A model generated the notes under the pieces. The model searched no databases. It saw only the letters and a program-made list of their open reading frames with translations, and was not told the origin of the DNA. 64,000 bases of DNA. It comes from Shouchella lonarensis. Lineage in GTDB: Bacteria; Bacillota; Bacilli; Bacillales; Bacillaceae_D. Below are positions 30,925 through 39,709 of this stretch, in pieces (position 1 is the stretch's first letter; each line of letters begins with the position of its first letter). Both the position numbers and the translations under genes were made by a program. Where the stretch lies: the NCBI RefSeq assembly GCF_900096965.1, contig NZ_FMYM01000006.1:124001-188000 (forward strand), given 5' to 3'.

Positions 30925-32595
30925 TTAAATTGGAGAGGGACGAGGATCAAACTTCCTTACTGGAGATATAACCCTTTCTTGTACAGGTTGTTGCGCAAAT
31001 ACCAAATCAAACACTTCCGTTAATGTCGACACAGGGTAAATGACAATGCCTTCAAATTGTGTCAATAAAGCAGCTTTATTTTCTGCTGGAATAATGACAG
31101 CTTCTGCCCCTGCTTGTTTGGCGGCTTTCACTTTTGCGACAACACCTCCGACGGGCTTGACCTTTCCGTGAATACTAAGCTCCCCTGTCATTGCAATTGT
31201 ACTTAATACAGGCTTTCCCTCAATACTTGAATAAATACCTGTTGCAATGGCAATCCCAGCAGACGGACCATCTACAGGCGTTCCACCCGGGAAGTTGACG
31301 TGAATGTCATAATCACTTGTTGGAATACCCATTCTTCGCAACACAGAGATCACATTTTCCACAGAAGAACGAGCCATACTTTTTCGTCGAATGGTATGCG
31401 TATTTGAACCTGATTGTTCTTCTTCGGCAATACCCGTCACAACAAGCGTACCGTTATTCAGACGCTCCTGTACGAGCACTTCAATTTCTAATAAAGCGCC
31501 ACTGCTTGGCCCCGTTACCGCAAGCCCATTCACCAGACCAATTAATGCTTGATCATGCACCTTTCTTTCTGGACGCGGTGCCATTTGACTCGAATGAAGC
31601 ACCCATTCAATATCTGCTTGTGTCATCGCCTTTCGCCCTTCTGATAACGCAACACCTGAAGCAATTTGGACAATGTTAACCGTTTCTCGCCCATTCGTTG
31701 CATAGGATGCAATTTTTTGTGCCGCTGCCGGCTCCAGAATCATCTCCACTTTTTTTGCAGCGCGTTCAGCAATTTCCATAATCTCTTCTTGGTCCAATCC
31801 ACGAAAAAAGATTTCCAAACAACGTGAACGAATTGCTGCTGGCATCTCCTCCGGTCTCCTCGTTGTTGCTGCCACAAGCCGAAAGTCTGCTGGCAACCCT
31901 TCCGTAAAAATATCATGGATGTGAGAAGGGATTTGCGTATTCGATGCACTATAATAAGCACTCTCTAAAAACACTTTCCGGTCTTCTAATACTTTGAGCA
32001 ACTTATTTTGTTGAATGGGATGGAGTTCACCAATTTCGTCGATGAACAAAACACCACCATGCGCCTTTGTCACCGCACCGGGCTTTGGTTGCGGCACACC
32101 TGCTTGCCCCATTGCCCCTGATCCTTGATAAATTGGATCATGAACAGAACCAATTAAGGGATCGGCAATCCCACGCTCATCAAAGCGAGACGTCGCACCA
32201 TCTACTTCTACAAAAACAGCTTCTCGTTGGAATGGCGAATCGCTACGCTTTTTTGCTTCTTCTAACACAAGCCTTGCCGCTGCTGTTTTACCTACACCCG
32301 GTGGTCCATAAATAATCACATGTTGTGGATTGGCACCACATAAAGCCATCCTTAATGCCTTTAAACCGTCATCCTGCCCAACCACTTCAGACATTTGTTT
32401 TGGACGCACCTTTTCTGCCAATGGTTCAGATAAACGAATCGCCCGCAACTTCTTCATTCTTTCCAACTCTATCCTTGACTCTTTATCAATGTAGGACTTT
32501 TGGCTATGTTGGCTTTTTAATAAGTTCCAAAAATATACCCCGATCACCGCACCAAAAAATAACTGTATGACAAATGCAATCAAACTTAAGCTCAT
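30925..32595 (-). CDS. lonB: Sporulation-associated protease LonB
   Basis: 556 residues from ATG 32595 (GGAGGGAATAAAA before it). A membrane helix at 4-23 (IAFVIQLFFGAVIGVYFW) anchors it. The AAA+ domain has Walker A GPPGVGKTAAAR near 98 and LFIDEIGELHPIQ near 185. The protease domain has the Ser in VDGPSAGIAIATG and Lys in VVAKVKAAKQAG. In B. subtilis LonB is made in the forespore under sigma-F; I did not find a convincing sigma-F site. No long Lon N-terminal domain, as expected for LonB. Confidence 0.96.
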   Translation of the reverse strand: MSLSLIAFVIQLFFGAVIGVYFWNLLKSQHSQKSYIDKESRIELERMKKLRAIRLSEPLAEKVRPKQMSEVVGQDDGLKALRMALCGANPQHVIIYGPPGVGKTAAARLVLEEAKKRSDSPFQREAVFVEVDGATSRFDERGIADPLIGSVHDPIYQGSGAMGQAGVPQPKPGAVTKAHGGVLFIDEIGELHPIQQNKLLKVLEDRKVFLESAYYSASNTQIPSHIHDIFTEGLPADFRLVAATTRRPEEMPAAIRSRCLEIFFRGLDQEEIMEIAERAAKKVEMILEPAAAQKIASYATNGRETVNIVQIASGVALSEGRKAMTQADIEWVLHSSQMAPRPERKVHDQALIGLVNGLAVTGPSSGALLEIEVLVQERLNNGTLVVTGIAEEEQSGSNTHTIRRKSMARSSVENVISVLRRMGIPTSDYDIHVNFPGGTPVDGPSAGIAIATGIYSSIEGKPVLSTIAMTGELSIHGKVKPVGGVVAKVKAAKQAGAEAVIIPAENKAALLTQFEGIVIYPVSTLTEVFDLVFAQQPVQERVISPVRKFDPRPSPI

Positions 32596-32701
32596 TTTTA
32601 TTCCCTCCTGCATCAGTTCGTCTCAGGTAGTATCTCCGGCACATGACCCCTTAGTCACAAAACTGTCTTCAATGTCTTTCCAATTATGTACAGGCATAGG
32701 C

Positions 32702-32743
32702 AAAAAAAATCTCCCTTACTGTCTTTCAGTAAAGGAGATCGTT
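32702..32743 (-). terminator. Terminator of clpX
   Basis: Minus-strand ATCTCCTTTACTG/CAGTAAGGGAGAT with a five-base loop, followed by eight T residues. Confidence 0.95.
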
Positions 32744-32745
32744 TT

Positions 32746-34014
32746 TCACGCACTTTCTTTCGGCGGGTCCAGCGAAAGCTTGGCGCCGTCCGCTGACTCT
32801 AAAACCGGTGGTGCATTGTCTGTGACACATGCGCCGTGAATAATACACTTCACTGCGTCCTCTCGAGAAGGAAGATCAAACATGACATCGAGCATAATTC
32901 CTTCAATGATTGAACGCAACCCTCGCGCACCTGTCTTCCGCTCAATTGCTTTTACCGCAATCTCTCGCAAAGCTTCTTCTGTGAACTCTAACGAAACATG
33001 ATCCATTTCTAACAACTTCTGATACTGCTTCACAAGCGCATTCTTCGGCTTTGTCAAAATCTCAATTAATGCATTTGTGTCTAATGGCTGCAAGCTTGAG
33101 ATAACCGGCAAACGCCCAATGAATTCAGGGATCAATCCAAAGCGCAACAAATCTTCAGGAAGCACCTTCGCTAAATACCCTTCTGAATCGATTTCATCCT
33201 TCTTCACCTCAGAACCAAAGCCGATCACTTTTTTCCCGAGACGACGCTTAATGATTTGCTCAATGCCATCGAAGGCACCGCCACAAATGAAGAGAATGTT
33301 CGTTGTATCTAATTGGATAAACTCTTGATGAGGGTGTTTTCGACCACCTTGAGGAGGCACACTTGCTGTTGTTCCTTCCAAAATTTTCAAAAGCGCTTGT
33401 TGCACACCTTCTCCAGACACATCACGGGTAATTGAAGGGTTCTCTGACTTCCTTGCTACTTTGTCAATTTCGTCAATGTAAATGATTCCTTTTTCCGCTT
33501 TTTCCACATCATAGTCAGCGGCTTGAATCAATTTCAGCAAAATATTTTCAACGTCCTCACCGACATAACCCGCTTCTGTCAAGGATGTTGCATCAGCAAT
33601 TGCAAATGGCACATTTAAAATACGTGCTAACGTCTGCGCCAACAGGGTTTTTCCGCTACCAGTTGGTCCAATTAATGCAATATTACTTTTTGCAAGCTCT
33701 ACATCTTCTGAGCGGTTTAAAGAGTGAATTCGCTTATAATGATTGTATACCGCAACTGCGAGCGACTTTTTCGCCGCCTTTTGCCCGATCACATAGTCAT
33801 CTAAAATCGAACAAATTTCGTTAGGCTTTGGCACCTCAGTCATTTCTACGTCTTCAGTCGTATCCAATTCTTCTTCTACAATTTCTGTGCAAAGTTCAAT
33901 ACACTCATCACATATATATACACCAGGACCCGCTACAAGTTTTCGTACTTGATCCTGCGTTTTTCCGCAAAACGAACATTTAAGCTGACCTTTTTCTTCG
34001 CTAAACTTAAACAT
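32746..34014 (-). CDS. clpX: ClpX, ATPase/unfoldase subunit of ClpXP protease
   Basis: 422 residues from ATG 34014, after GAGGGGTGAGTGT (the frame opens upstream without a ribosome site). Unfolds tagged proteins and feeds them to ClpP. N-terminal C4 zinc finger (CSFCGK...CDEC), Walker [13 protein letters not shown] near 117, pore loop GYVGEDVE, Walker [10 protein letters not shown], and the ClpP-contacting loop IGF (KVIGFGSE). The C-terminal [12 protein letters not shown] sensor-2 is intact. Confidence 0.97.
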   Translation of the reverse strand: MFKFSEEKGQLKCSFCGKTQDQVRKLVAGPGVYICDECIELCTEIVEEELDTTEDVEMTEVPKPNEICSILDDYVIGQKAAKKSLAVAVYNHYKRIHSLNRSEDVELAKSNIALIGPTGSGKTLLAQTLARILNVPFAIADATSLTEAGYVGEDVENILLKLIQAADYDVEKAEKGIIYIDEIDKVARKSENPSITRDVSGEGVQQALLKILEGTTASVPPQGGRKHPHQEFIQLDTTNILFICGGAFDGIEQIIKRRLGKKVIGFGSEVKKDEIDSEGYLAKVLPEDLLRFGLIPEFIGRLPVISSLQPLDTNALIEILTKPKNALVKQYQKLLEMDHVSLEFTEEALREIAVKAIERKTGARGLRSIIEGIMLDVMFDLPSREDAVKCIIHGACVTDNAPPVLESADGAKLSLDPPKESA

Positions 34015-34091
34015 ACACTCACCCCTCACAAATATTCTCTCCGTTATTTTCAAGTCGTTCTCTTCAGACCGTTTGTCAGCCACTTGAAACC

Positions 34092-34121
34092 ATTTTAGCA
34101 TATCTTTGCTCTCTCTGAAAA
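34092..34121 (-). promoter_or_regulatory. Promoter of clpX
   Basis: Minus-strand TTTTCA, 18 bases, TAAAAT with an extended TG (TGCTAAAAT). The rest of the 337-base clpX-tig gap holds only the tig terminator. Confidence 0.5.
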
Positions 34122-34291
34122 GCAAGAAACATCTTGAACATTACAGGACTGGCAATGAATCATAACGTCCAATTTAAAACTATGTATTCAATTGTTCATG
34201 CGTGCTATCCATGGGTCGTTTTAACATCATGTGCGAATCCAGCACCTTACATACATGACAAAAACCATTTTACATACAAAATGCCTGTGCT

Positions 34292-34340
34292 TTTTGAAAA
34301 AAGTGATGGATAAAGGTGCGGATCTCCGCACCTTCCATCT
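34292..34340 (-). terminator. Terminator of tig
   Basis: Long stem GATGGA-AGGTGCGG / CCGCACCT-T-ATCCATC with loop AGAT, then a T-rich tract. Confidence 0.93.
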
Positions 34341-34350
34341 TTTCTATTTG

Positions 34351-35658
34351 TTATTTTGCTACAGCAGGGACAGACTTACTATGTTCCATCACTAAGTCCA
34401 CGGCTTTACGAATTTGAAGATCAGATTCAATCTGTTTCATGCCACCTTGCATGGCAAGTAATGACTTGATTTCTTCAACAGAACGCTCGTATGTTTGAGA
34501 CATTTTTTCAATCTCTGCATCGACTTCTTCTTCTGAAACTGTGATACTTTCAGCTGAAACAATGGCTTCTAACGCCAGTACGGTACGCAGACGTTTCACT
34601 GCTTCTTCTTTCATCTGCTCGCGCATCGCCTCTTCTGTTTGACCAGAGAACTGGAAGTATAATTCTAAGTTCATTCCTTGTGCTTGCAGACGTTGACCGA
34701 ACTCCTCTAACATCCGGTCTACCTCTGTTGTAATCATTGCTTCTGGAATCGTCACTTCCGCATTGTCTGCGACTTGTGAAAGAAGGCCTTCGCGCTCAGC
34801 ATTTTCTGCTGCTTGTTCTTTTTCTGTTGCCAATTTCTCACGCACAGATGATTTTAGTTCATCCAATGTCTCGACTTGGTCATCCGCATCTTTTGCAAAC
34901 TCATCATCTAATGTCGGCAATTGCTTACGCTTCACGTCATGCACTTTCACTTTAAACACAGCAGGCTTTCCTGCTAAATCTGTTGCATGGTAATCTTCTG
35001 GGAATGTCACTTCAACGTCCGTTTCCGCACCTGGTGCCACACCAATTAATTGTTCTTCAAAACCAGGAATAAATGAATGAGAGCCGATTTCAAGCGAATG
35101 GTTTTCCGCAGCACCACCTTCAAATGCTTCACCATCTACATAACCAGTAAAGTCGATGACTGCTGTGTCCCCTTCTGCAATCTCTCCCTCTTCAACAACG
35201 ACTAATTCAGCATGACGCTCTTGAAGGCTTTTCAATGCAGCCTCGACATCTTCTTCCGTTACTTCTTTGCTAGGTACTTCTACTTCTAACCCTTTGTAGT
35301 CGCCTAATTTCGCCTCTGGACGAACTGTCACTGTCGCAGTAAAAATAAATGGCTCGTCTTTTGCGATTTGTTCCACATTAATGTCTGGACGATCTACAGG
35401 ATGAATGCCTGCCTCTTCAACGGCATTGCCATAGGCAGTTGGCAGCATAACTTCAACAGCTTCTTCATATAGTGCTTCCACACCAAATTGCTTTTCAAAT
35501 AAACCACGCGGCATTTTTCCTTTTCGGAACCCAGGTACGTTTACTTTTTGCACAACTTTTTTAAACGCTTTATTGAGCGCATCTTTCACTTGATCCGCAT
35601 CAACTTCGACTGTCAATACGACTGTGTTTTCCTCTGTTTTTTCCCATTTTACAGACAT
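34351..35658 (-). CDS. tig: Trigger factor (ribosome-bound chaperone)
   Basis: 435 residues. Binds ribosomal protein L23 at the exit tunnel and shields nascent chains; it also has peptidyl-prolyl isomerase activity. Ribosome-binding signature [17 protein letters not shown] at about 42-58, FKBP-type domain with [19 protein letters not shown] at about 163-181, and a long helical C-terminal chaperone domain. The ATG follows GGAGGGAAAAGT. Confidence 0.97.
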   Translation of the reverse strand: MSVKWEKTEENTVVLTVEVDADQVKDALNKAFKKVVQKVNVPGFRKGKMPRGLFEKQFGVEALYEEAVEVMLPTAYGNAVEEAGIHPVDRPDINVEQIAKDEPFIFTATVTVRPEAKLGDYKGLEVEVPSKEVTEEDVEAALKSLQERHAELVVVEEGEIAEGDTAVIDFTGYVDGEAFEGGAAENHSLEIGSHSFIPGFEEQLIGVAPGAETDVEVTFPEDYHATDLAGKPAVFKVKVHDVKRKQLPTLDDEFAKDADDQVETLDELKSSVREKLATEKEQAAENAEREGLLSQVADNAEVTIPEAMITTEVDRMLEEFGQRLQAQGMNLELYFQFSGQTEEAMREQMKEEAVKRLRTVLALEAIVSAESITVSEEEVDAEIEKMSQTYERSVEEIKSLLAMQGGMKQIESDLQIRKAVDLVMEHSKSVPAVAK

Positions 35659-35736
35659 ACTTTTCCCTCCAACTAATCATATGAAACCATATCGTACTAT
35701 CGATAAATGATTTTTAACGTTTCGGACAACCACTCT

Positions 35737-35764
35737 ATTATAACATAAAGCATTAACCTTTCAA
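35737..35764 (-). promoter_or_regulatory. Sigma-A promoter of tig
   Basis: Minus-strand TTGAAA, 16 bases ending in TGT, TATAAT; about 75 bases before the tig start. Confidence 0.7.
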
Positions 35765-35791
35765 TCACCTTGCACTATTTCCCTTTTTCTT

Positions 35792-36847
35792 CTATGTATG
35801 AAACCATAAGTCGCCCTTTTTGGCATCTAGTTCCAGCGTATGTTCACAAGCGACTAGCGCTTGTTCTGCTTTGATTACATCGCCCGGCTCACATTGATAA
35901 TTGTGACTCAACGCATCTAAATCGATGCTTAAACCTAATTGTTTACTTGCTACAAGATGGCACGTGCATCCCCAAATACGGCCACATGACGGGTCCGGTA
36001 AAAACGGATAATTCGAAAGTGCGTACGTTTGATATAACTGCTTTGCGATGTCAAGCAAGACTGGGTCAATATGCTCTAATTGTTGTATGAGCAGTTTGGA
36101 TACTTCTTGATCAAGTTTACGTTCTCCTGGCGCCTGTAAATCACGCGGGCATAACGTCAATACCTGTTCATCTTTTTTAAACGTAAGCATTTCATCATCT
36201 TGCCAGCGATATAAAATAAACAATGCGTACGTGCGCATAAAAGGGCTCGCTTCCTCATCACAAGCAAGGTCTCGTATATCATTACGCAACGCTTTGACGC
36301 GTAGGCGATGGACTGTTTGCAACGCTTGCCACTGCGCTGGTTCGTTTCTAGCATGTAAGCCTGCCCTCAACTCCAATATCATTTCTTCTTTCGGCTTTTC
36401 TGCAAGTGGGGTGGCCTCATAAGCTGTCGTATCGCTCATTTGCCTGCTAAAATGCAACAATTCATAAAGCATTTCCGCATGGCGTGCCGGTAACCTATTT
36501 TCTGCTAGCACTGCTTCTAATAAATGAACAACCGCTTCATATTTTGACAACTGAACAAGTAGTGAAACATGTACTTGCAGCGTTTCATAATAATCGCCAA
36601 TCCCTTCCTTTAACAATGCGTCCGTATGTTTAACCGCCTCTTCCTGCTGTCCCAATTCAATTAAACTAAGGACAACACCGAAACGTGCTTGTGGATTTCC
36701 CCACTCGTGAGCCACAGCTTGCGAAAACAATGACAACGCTTCTTCGGCATGTTTTTCTTTTAATTCTTCCATCCCTTTTTCCACTAACCGGCGTAACACC
36801 CCAGGGAAAGGAACGATATTCTCCCCTTCTTTCCGTGCGTCACTCAA
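35792..36847 (-). CDS. ysoA: TPR-repeat protein YsoA
   Basis: 351 residues. Helical-repeat protein with tetratricopeptide-like units at about 20-130 (MEELKEKHAEEALSLFSQAV, RFGVVLSLIELGQQEEAVKHTDALL) and a less regular C-terminal half. Sits upstream of tig, as in B. subtilis. The best start is TTG at 36847, eight bases after AAGGAGGTG; a TTG further up lies on the ribosome site itself. Function unknown; a scaffold for protein contacts is the usual role of such repeats. Confidence 0.87.
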   Translation of the reverse strand: MSDARKEGENIVPFPGVLRRLVEKGMEELKEKHAEEALSLFSQAVAHEWGNPQARFGVVLSLIELGQQEEAVKHTDALLKEGIGDYYETLQVHVSLLVQLSKYEAVVHLLEAVLAENRLPARHAEMLYELLHFSRQMSDTTAYEATPLAEKPKEEMILELRAGLHARNEPAQWQALQTVHRLRVKALRNDIRDLACDEEASPFMRTYALFILYRWQDDEMLTFKKDEQVLTLCPRDLQAPGERKLDQEVSKLLIQQLEHIDPVLLDIAKQLYQTYALSNYPFLPDPSCGRIWGCTCHLVASKQLGLSIDLDALSHNYQCEPGDVIKAEQALVACEHTLELDAKKGDLWFHT

Positions 36848-37065
36848 CGTCTCTTCACCTCCTTCCAAACAAACTTTACCTTCTCTACACTATACGCCTC
36901 TTACGACTTTGGGTCAAACATCTTGTTTCATTTCACACAGTCATTTTTAAATGGTTGTTTCTTCATCTCATTTTCTTCTCTCGCTGTCATATTTCTCCGT
37001 AAAAACGGAAATCATATATGAAGATATGTCTTATTTCATGATGTCATAACAGGTGGTGGTTACTA

Positions 37066-37449
37066 ATGAATAAATTATATCGATTATGGAAGAACATTTG
37101 GCGCAAAAGTCGCTTTCATAGACGTCGTGCTACACTTGTCCTCGTCACAAATCAATGGGAAAAATGTCCACATGAACCAGAGCGAAAAATCTGTCAATAC
37201 TTGCATCACAATGGATATTATCCAAGTCTAGACTATCAACTACCTTATGTGTGTGCAAATATTGCCCTTGTTCCCTATCAAATTGCGCTAGTCAGAACGC
37301 TCTCTCCAACATTGGAAAAGAAAATTTCTCGCCAGCTTAATCGTATTGGATGGACCGTTTTCTTCTATGATGAAGCGCATTTAACTGACAGATGCCTTTT
37401 AGACATCTTAAAAGAGATTGCGACACCAAGATATAAAGTGCAGGAGTAA
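37066..37449 (+). CDS. Orphan hypothetical protein
   Basis: 127 residues, very basic at the N-terminus (MNKLYRLWKNIWRKSRFHRRR), with later segments resembling a small alpha/beta nuclease or DUF-type fold (YYPSLDYQLP, IALVPYQIALVR, IGWTVFFYDEAHL). No catalytic set I can name. ATG at 37066 follows GGTGGTGG. One of few plus-strand genes here, inside an island absent from the B. subtilis order. A DNA- or membrane-binding role is only suggested by charge. Confidence 0.55.
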   Translation: MNKLYRLWKNIWRKSRFHRRRATLVLVTNQWEKCPHEPERKICQYLHHNGYYPSLDYQLPYVCANIALVPYQIALVRTLSPTLEKKISRQLNRIGWTVFFYDEAHLTDRCLLDILKEIATPRYKVQE

Positions 37450-37472
37450 GGACTACGTCCAGTAGCACATTT

Positions 37473-37570
37473 TAAAAGACCGCGAGTGCTGAAAACACCC
37501 ACGGTCTTTCCCTTAAGTACATTTGCTAACTTTCAGAGGATAGAACCGCCTGTGCTTAAGAGAATTTATT
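37473..37570 (-). pseudogene. Relic of a type I toxin-antitoxin locus (no toxin ORF)
   Basis: The terminator hairpin GACCG...CGGTC and the 13-base segment ACTTTCAGAGGAT (plus strand about 37529-37541) recur in the same order as in locus B (38313-38387), followed by a CTTAAG-type stem remnant. No peptide with a ribosome site follows and I see no antisense promoter. It may still act as a terminator for the gene at 37600. Confidence 0.6.
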
Positions 37571-37599
37571 CATATCCAGCCACATTTTAATAGTAAATA

Positions 37600-37995
37600 T
37601 TAGTTTCGTATAGGCAACTCAGGACAACCAACGACAATATCAATCATACGTTGTTCAAACTCTCCACCCGCTGTTTCAATCGCAAGAATGGCACCATGCA
37701 TACCGGGCTTGTCAGTATCAAAACTGTCAATAAACGCGAATAAGTAATCCCCTTCTTCTTCAACCACATCATCCAGCGTTGCAACAATCATCTCTAGCTC
37801 TTGTCCATGTTCCCCAGTACCTTTATAGTACTTCTTCAAGATTTCTTCGATATTTGATCCAATGGGCATACAAACAATATCAGGTCCTTCAATAACTGGT
37901 ACCTCGCTTACTAAATCTGATGCTTTTACAAAAGTGGAACCTGACATGAGCACTATCAATACTGCGATCATACTTACAAACATCTTTTTAAACAT
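37600..37995 (-). CDS. Secreted hypothetical protein
   Basis: 131 residues with a clear signal peptide (MFKKMFVSMIAVLIVLMSGSTFVKA, cleavage likely after VKA). The mature part is acidic (VEEEGDYLFAFIDSFDTD), with two cysteines (about 42 and 125) that could form a disulfide. I recognise no family. It lies between the toxin relic and toxin locus B and has an AAGGAGGGG ribosome site. Confidence 0.6.
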   Translation of the reverse strand: MFKKMFVSMIAVLIVLMSGSTFVKASDLVSEVPVIEGPDIVCMPIGSNIEEILKKYYKGTGEHGQELEMIVATLDDVVEEEGDYLFAFIDSFDTDKPGMHGAILAIETAGGEFEQRMIDIVVGCPELPIRN

Positions 37996-38041
37996 ACAAA
38001 CCCCTCCTTTTTATTTTGTTAACTTTAACACCTTCACATTA

Positions 38042-38250
38042 ACATTTTACATCAAATCTCGCAAGGAAATCACTATGACACGTCATTGATGCTAGAATCA
38101 CGCGCGTCACAGCCAATTAATGAACTGATTTACCTACTTTGACTCATTATGGCCACAATTGAATTTTGAATTGTACTTAAAGAAAGAATAGATCTTATAA
38201 CGCATATTACGTAAACGCTGTGAAGTATACGTGTTTTACACACCGAAAAT
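38042..38250. other. Intergenic, no feature seen
   Basis: AT-rich stretch upstream of the secreted hypothetical gene and of locus B. I find no ORF with a ribosome site, no repeat and no terminator. Confidence 0.5.
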
Positions 38251-38254
38251 ACAC

Positions 38255-38284
38255 TTGACGCACCCCACATACTGCATGTATACT
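38255..38284 (+). promoter_or_regulatory. Sigma-A promoter of antitoxin RNA, locus B
   Basis: TTGACG, 18 bases, TATACT on the plus strand, opposite to the toxin. Same spacing as in locus A. Confidence 0.75.
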
Positions 38285-38290
38285 GAACTC

Positions 38291-38435
38291 AAGAGATGCA
38301 TAAACTAAAAATGACCACAGGTGCTCGTAACACCCATGGTCTGCAATAACTGGACTCCCTAAGAGGGACAGCCGACTTTCAGAGGATGGACCACCCTAAC
38401 TGCATGCCAGCGCTTAAGGGTGGTTTATTTCTTGT
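38291..38435 (+). ncRNA. Antisense (antitoxin) RNA of type I locus B
   Basis: Predicted about 145-nucleotide RNA that complements the toxin 3' untranslated region and last codons. It can end at the hairpin ACCACCCTAA/TTAAGGGTGGT (38390-38424), followed by TTATTTCTT. Ends are inferred from the promoter and hairpin. Confidence 0.65.
38305..38341 (-). terminator. Terminator of toxin mRNA, locus B
   Basis: Minus-strand GACCATGGGTG/CACCTGTGGTC (11 bp with two mismatched or wobble pairs), then ATTTTTAG. Confidence 0.78.
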
Positions 38436-38505
38436 CTCGTGATGTAATTGACACAATCAAACCGCCAAAAACAAACATAAGCATCAGCGCTTCAAATGTT
38501 GTCAT
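38425..38505 (-). CDS. Type I toxin peptide, putative holin-like toxin, 26 residues
   Basis: 26 residues, beginning MTTFEALMLMFVFGG and ending ITSRDKK. One membrane helix (about 6-20) and a short charged tail. The MTxFEALMLM-FGxLIV pattern is the hallmark of the putative holin-like toxin family found in bacilli and lactobacilli. ATG at 38505 follows GGGAGGTG by seven bases; the same GGTGTTGC motif precedes the toxin of locus A. An 8-bp hairpin can hide the ribosome site, and a plus-strand promoter makes an antisense RNA to its 3' end. A membrane-damaging toxin is expected, by family. Confidence 0.85.
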   Translation of the reverse strand: MTTFEALMLMFVFGGLIVSITSRDKK

Positions 38506-38512
38506 CACGCAA

Positions 38513-38534
38513 CACCTCCCTTCTACGGGAAGTG
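38513..38534 (-). promoter_or_regulatory. Leader hairpin masking the toxin ribosome-binding site, locus B
   Basis: In the mRNA CACTTCCC pairs over eight positions (one G-U) with the Shine-Dalgarno GGGAGGTG, with loop GTAGAA. This is the hallmark of translation control in type I toxin mRNAs. Confidence 0.75.
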
Positions 38535-38571
38535 CCGTCACCCTTAAAGATCCGTATGTTATTGCCAGTCC

Positions 38572-38601
38572 AGTATAGCACAATGAAACTATTTTTCGCA
38601 A
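38572..38601 (-). promoter_or_regulatory. Sigma-A promoter of toxin mRNA, locus B
   Basis: Minus-strand TTGCGA, 18 bases, TATACT, giving a leader of about 60 bases. Confidence 0.7.
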
Positions 38602-38616
38602 ACACTATCAAAAGTG

Positions 38617-38682
38617 TGGTAGAATATTTGTCACAGTGGTTACCCCCACTATGATGGTGTCGGCTTTAGTCGGCGTTTTTTT
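38617..38682 (+). ncRNA. Candidate short transcript next to locus B
   Basis: An extended -10 (TGGTAGAAT, 38617-38625) starts a possible RNA of about 50 nucleotides. It contains AGTGG/CCACT and ends in a G-U-rich hairpin (GGTGTCGGC, loop TTTA, GTCGGCGTT) with a run of seven T. No ORF. It points away from the toxin promoter. Low certainty. Confidence 0.4.
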
Positions 38683-38796
38683 GTGTTTTTCAGTGAACAG
38701 TCAGATACCGATGCAACAACTGTGTGGACTTTGAACTGCGCCACGTCATTAATTTCTTTTTGTTACACTGAATTTCGCGTTGTTTCTCTCCAAAAT

Positions 38797-38840
38797 AAAA
38801 ACCCCAAAAGCACTGGTATATCAACACTTTCAAGGGTTTT
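38797..38840 (-). terminator. Terminator of the tRNA pair
   Basis: Minus-strand AAAACCC/GGGTTTT outer stem with inner AAAGTG/TGCTTT pairs, then TTTTTATTTT. Confidence 0.7.
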
Positions 38841-38866
38841 CAATCTAACTCTTAAATAGTTAACAA

Positions 38867-38940
<74 letters not shown>

Positions 38941-38949
38941 ACATTTAAA

Positions 38950-39020
38950 AGCGGGTGATGGGAATCGAACCCACGACATCAGCTTGGAAGGCTGAGGTTT
39001 TACCACTAAACTACACCCGC
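38950..39020 (-). tRNA. tRNA-Gly (anticodon TCC)
   Basis: 71 nucleotides with acceptor GCGGGTG/CACCCGC, anticodon loop CTTCCAA (anticodon TCC) and T-arm GTGGGTTCGATTCCCAT. CCA is not encoded. First of the two-tRNA unit. Confidence 0.96.
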
Positions 39021-39199
39021 ACATGATCAACTGCATTTCATATGGTTACTTATACGTAAGCGTGAGACTCGATACATTTTCTCACAACCGACGAATATAA
39101 ATATACCGGAAAAATTCACCATTGTCAATGGTTTTTTTAGAAGCCTTGAGCCGGCAAATAAATACGACATCTCTTTTACGTGCCTTCTGTAGCGTTGTA

Positions 39200-39709
39200 T
39201 TAAAGAGAAAATGTCCGGCTCATTTCTTCAACAACTCGTCCCTCAATTGTAAAATAACAGACAGCAATTGCCCCCTCATTTACATCAACAATACAATATG
39301 TCCCATGCTCGTAGCCACGAGGTAGACGAATGCTCCCTGGATTAATACATAAAACACCATCAACCATTTCTGAGATCGCCACGTGCGTATGCCCATAGAC
39401 AACGACCGGTACACCTTTTCCTTTAGCAGCTGCGACGAGTGTTTGACATGATTTCTTCACCCCATATAAGTGCCCGTGCGTCACCCATACTTGAACATTC
39501 TCCCACGTTAACAATCGCTCTTGAACAAATTCGGCTGGCATATCACAGTTACCCGCAACTGTATGTACACCTAATAAAGCTTCGGCATCTGCTGGCAACT
39601 GGGAATCCCCAACATGAATCATTTGCTCGACTTCCTCTGCGTGTCTTTCAATCACTTGTTGCAATGGGGCTTGCCAGCCATGGCTATCGCTGACAATCAA
39701 TACTTTCAT
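39200..39709 (-). CDS. ysnB: YfcE/MJ0936-type metallophosphoesterase (YsnB)
   Basis: 169 residues. Small calcineurin-like phosphodiesterase with the metal motifs VSDSHG (7-12), HVGDS, GNCD and the late THGHLYG and YGHTH. Last gene of rph-rdgB-ysnB; its first 26 bases overlap the rdgB end. Start follows AGGAGGAACAAAAA. Natural substrate unknown. Confidence 0.93.
   Translation of the reverse strand: MKVLIVSDSHGWQAPLQQVIERHAEEVEQMIHVGDSQLPADAEALLGVHTVAGNCDMPAEFVQERLLTWENVQVWVTHGHLYGVKKSCQTLVAAAKGKGVPVVVYGHTHVAISEMVDGVLCINPGSIRLPRGYEHGTYCIVDVNEGAIAVCYFTIEGRVVEEMSRTFSL

Noticed and set aside
32600-32745. Sigma-F promoter before lonB
   Set aside because: lonB is sigma-F dependent in B. subtilis, but no sequence here fits both boxes at the right spacing.
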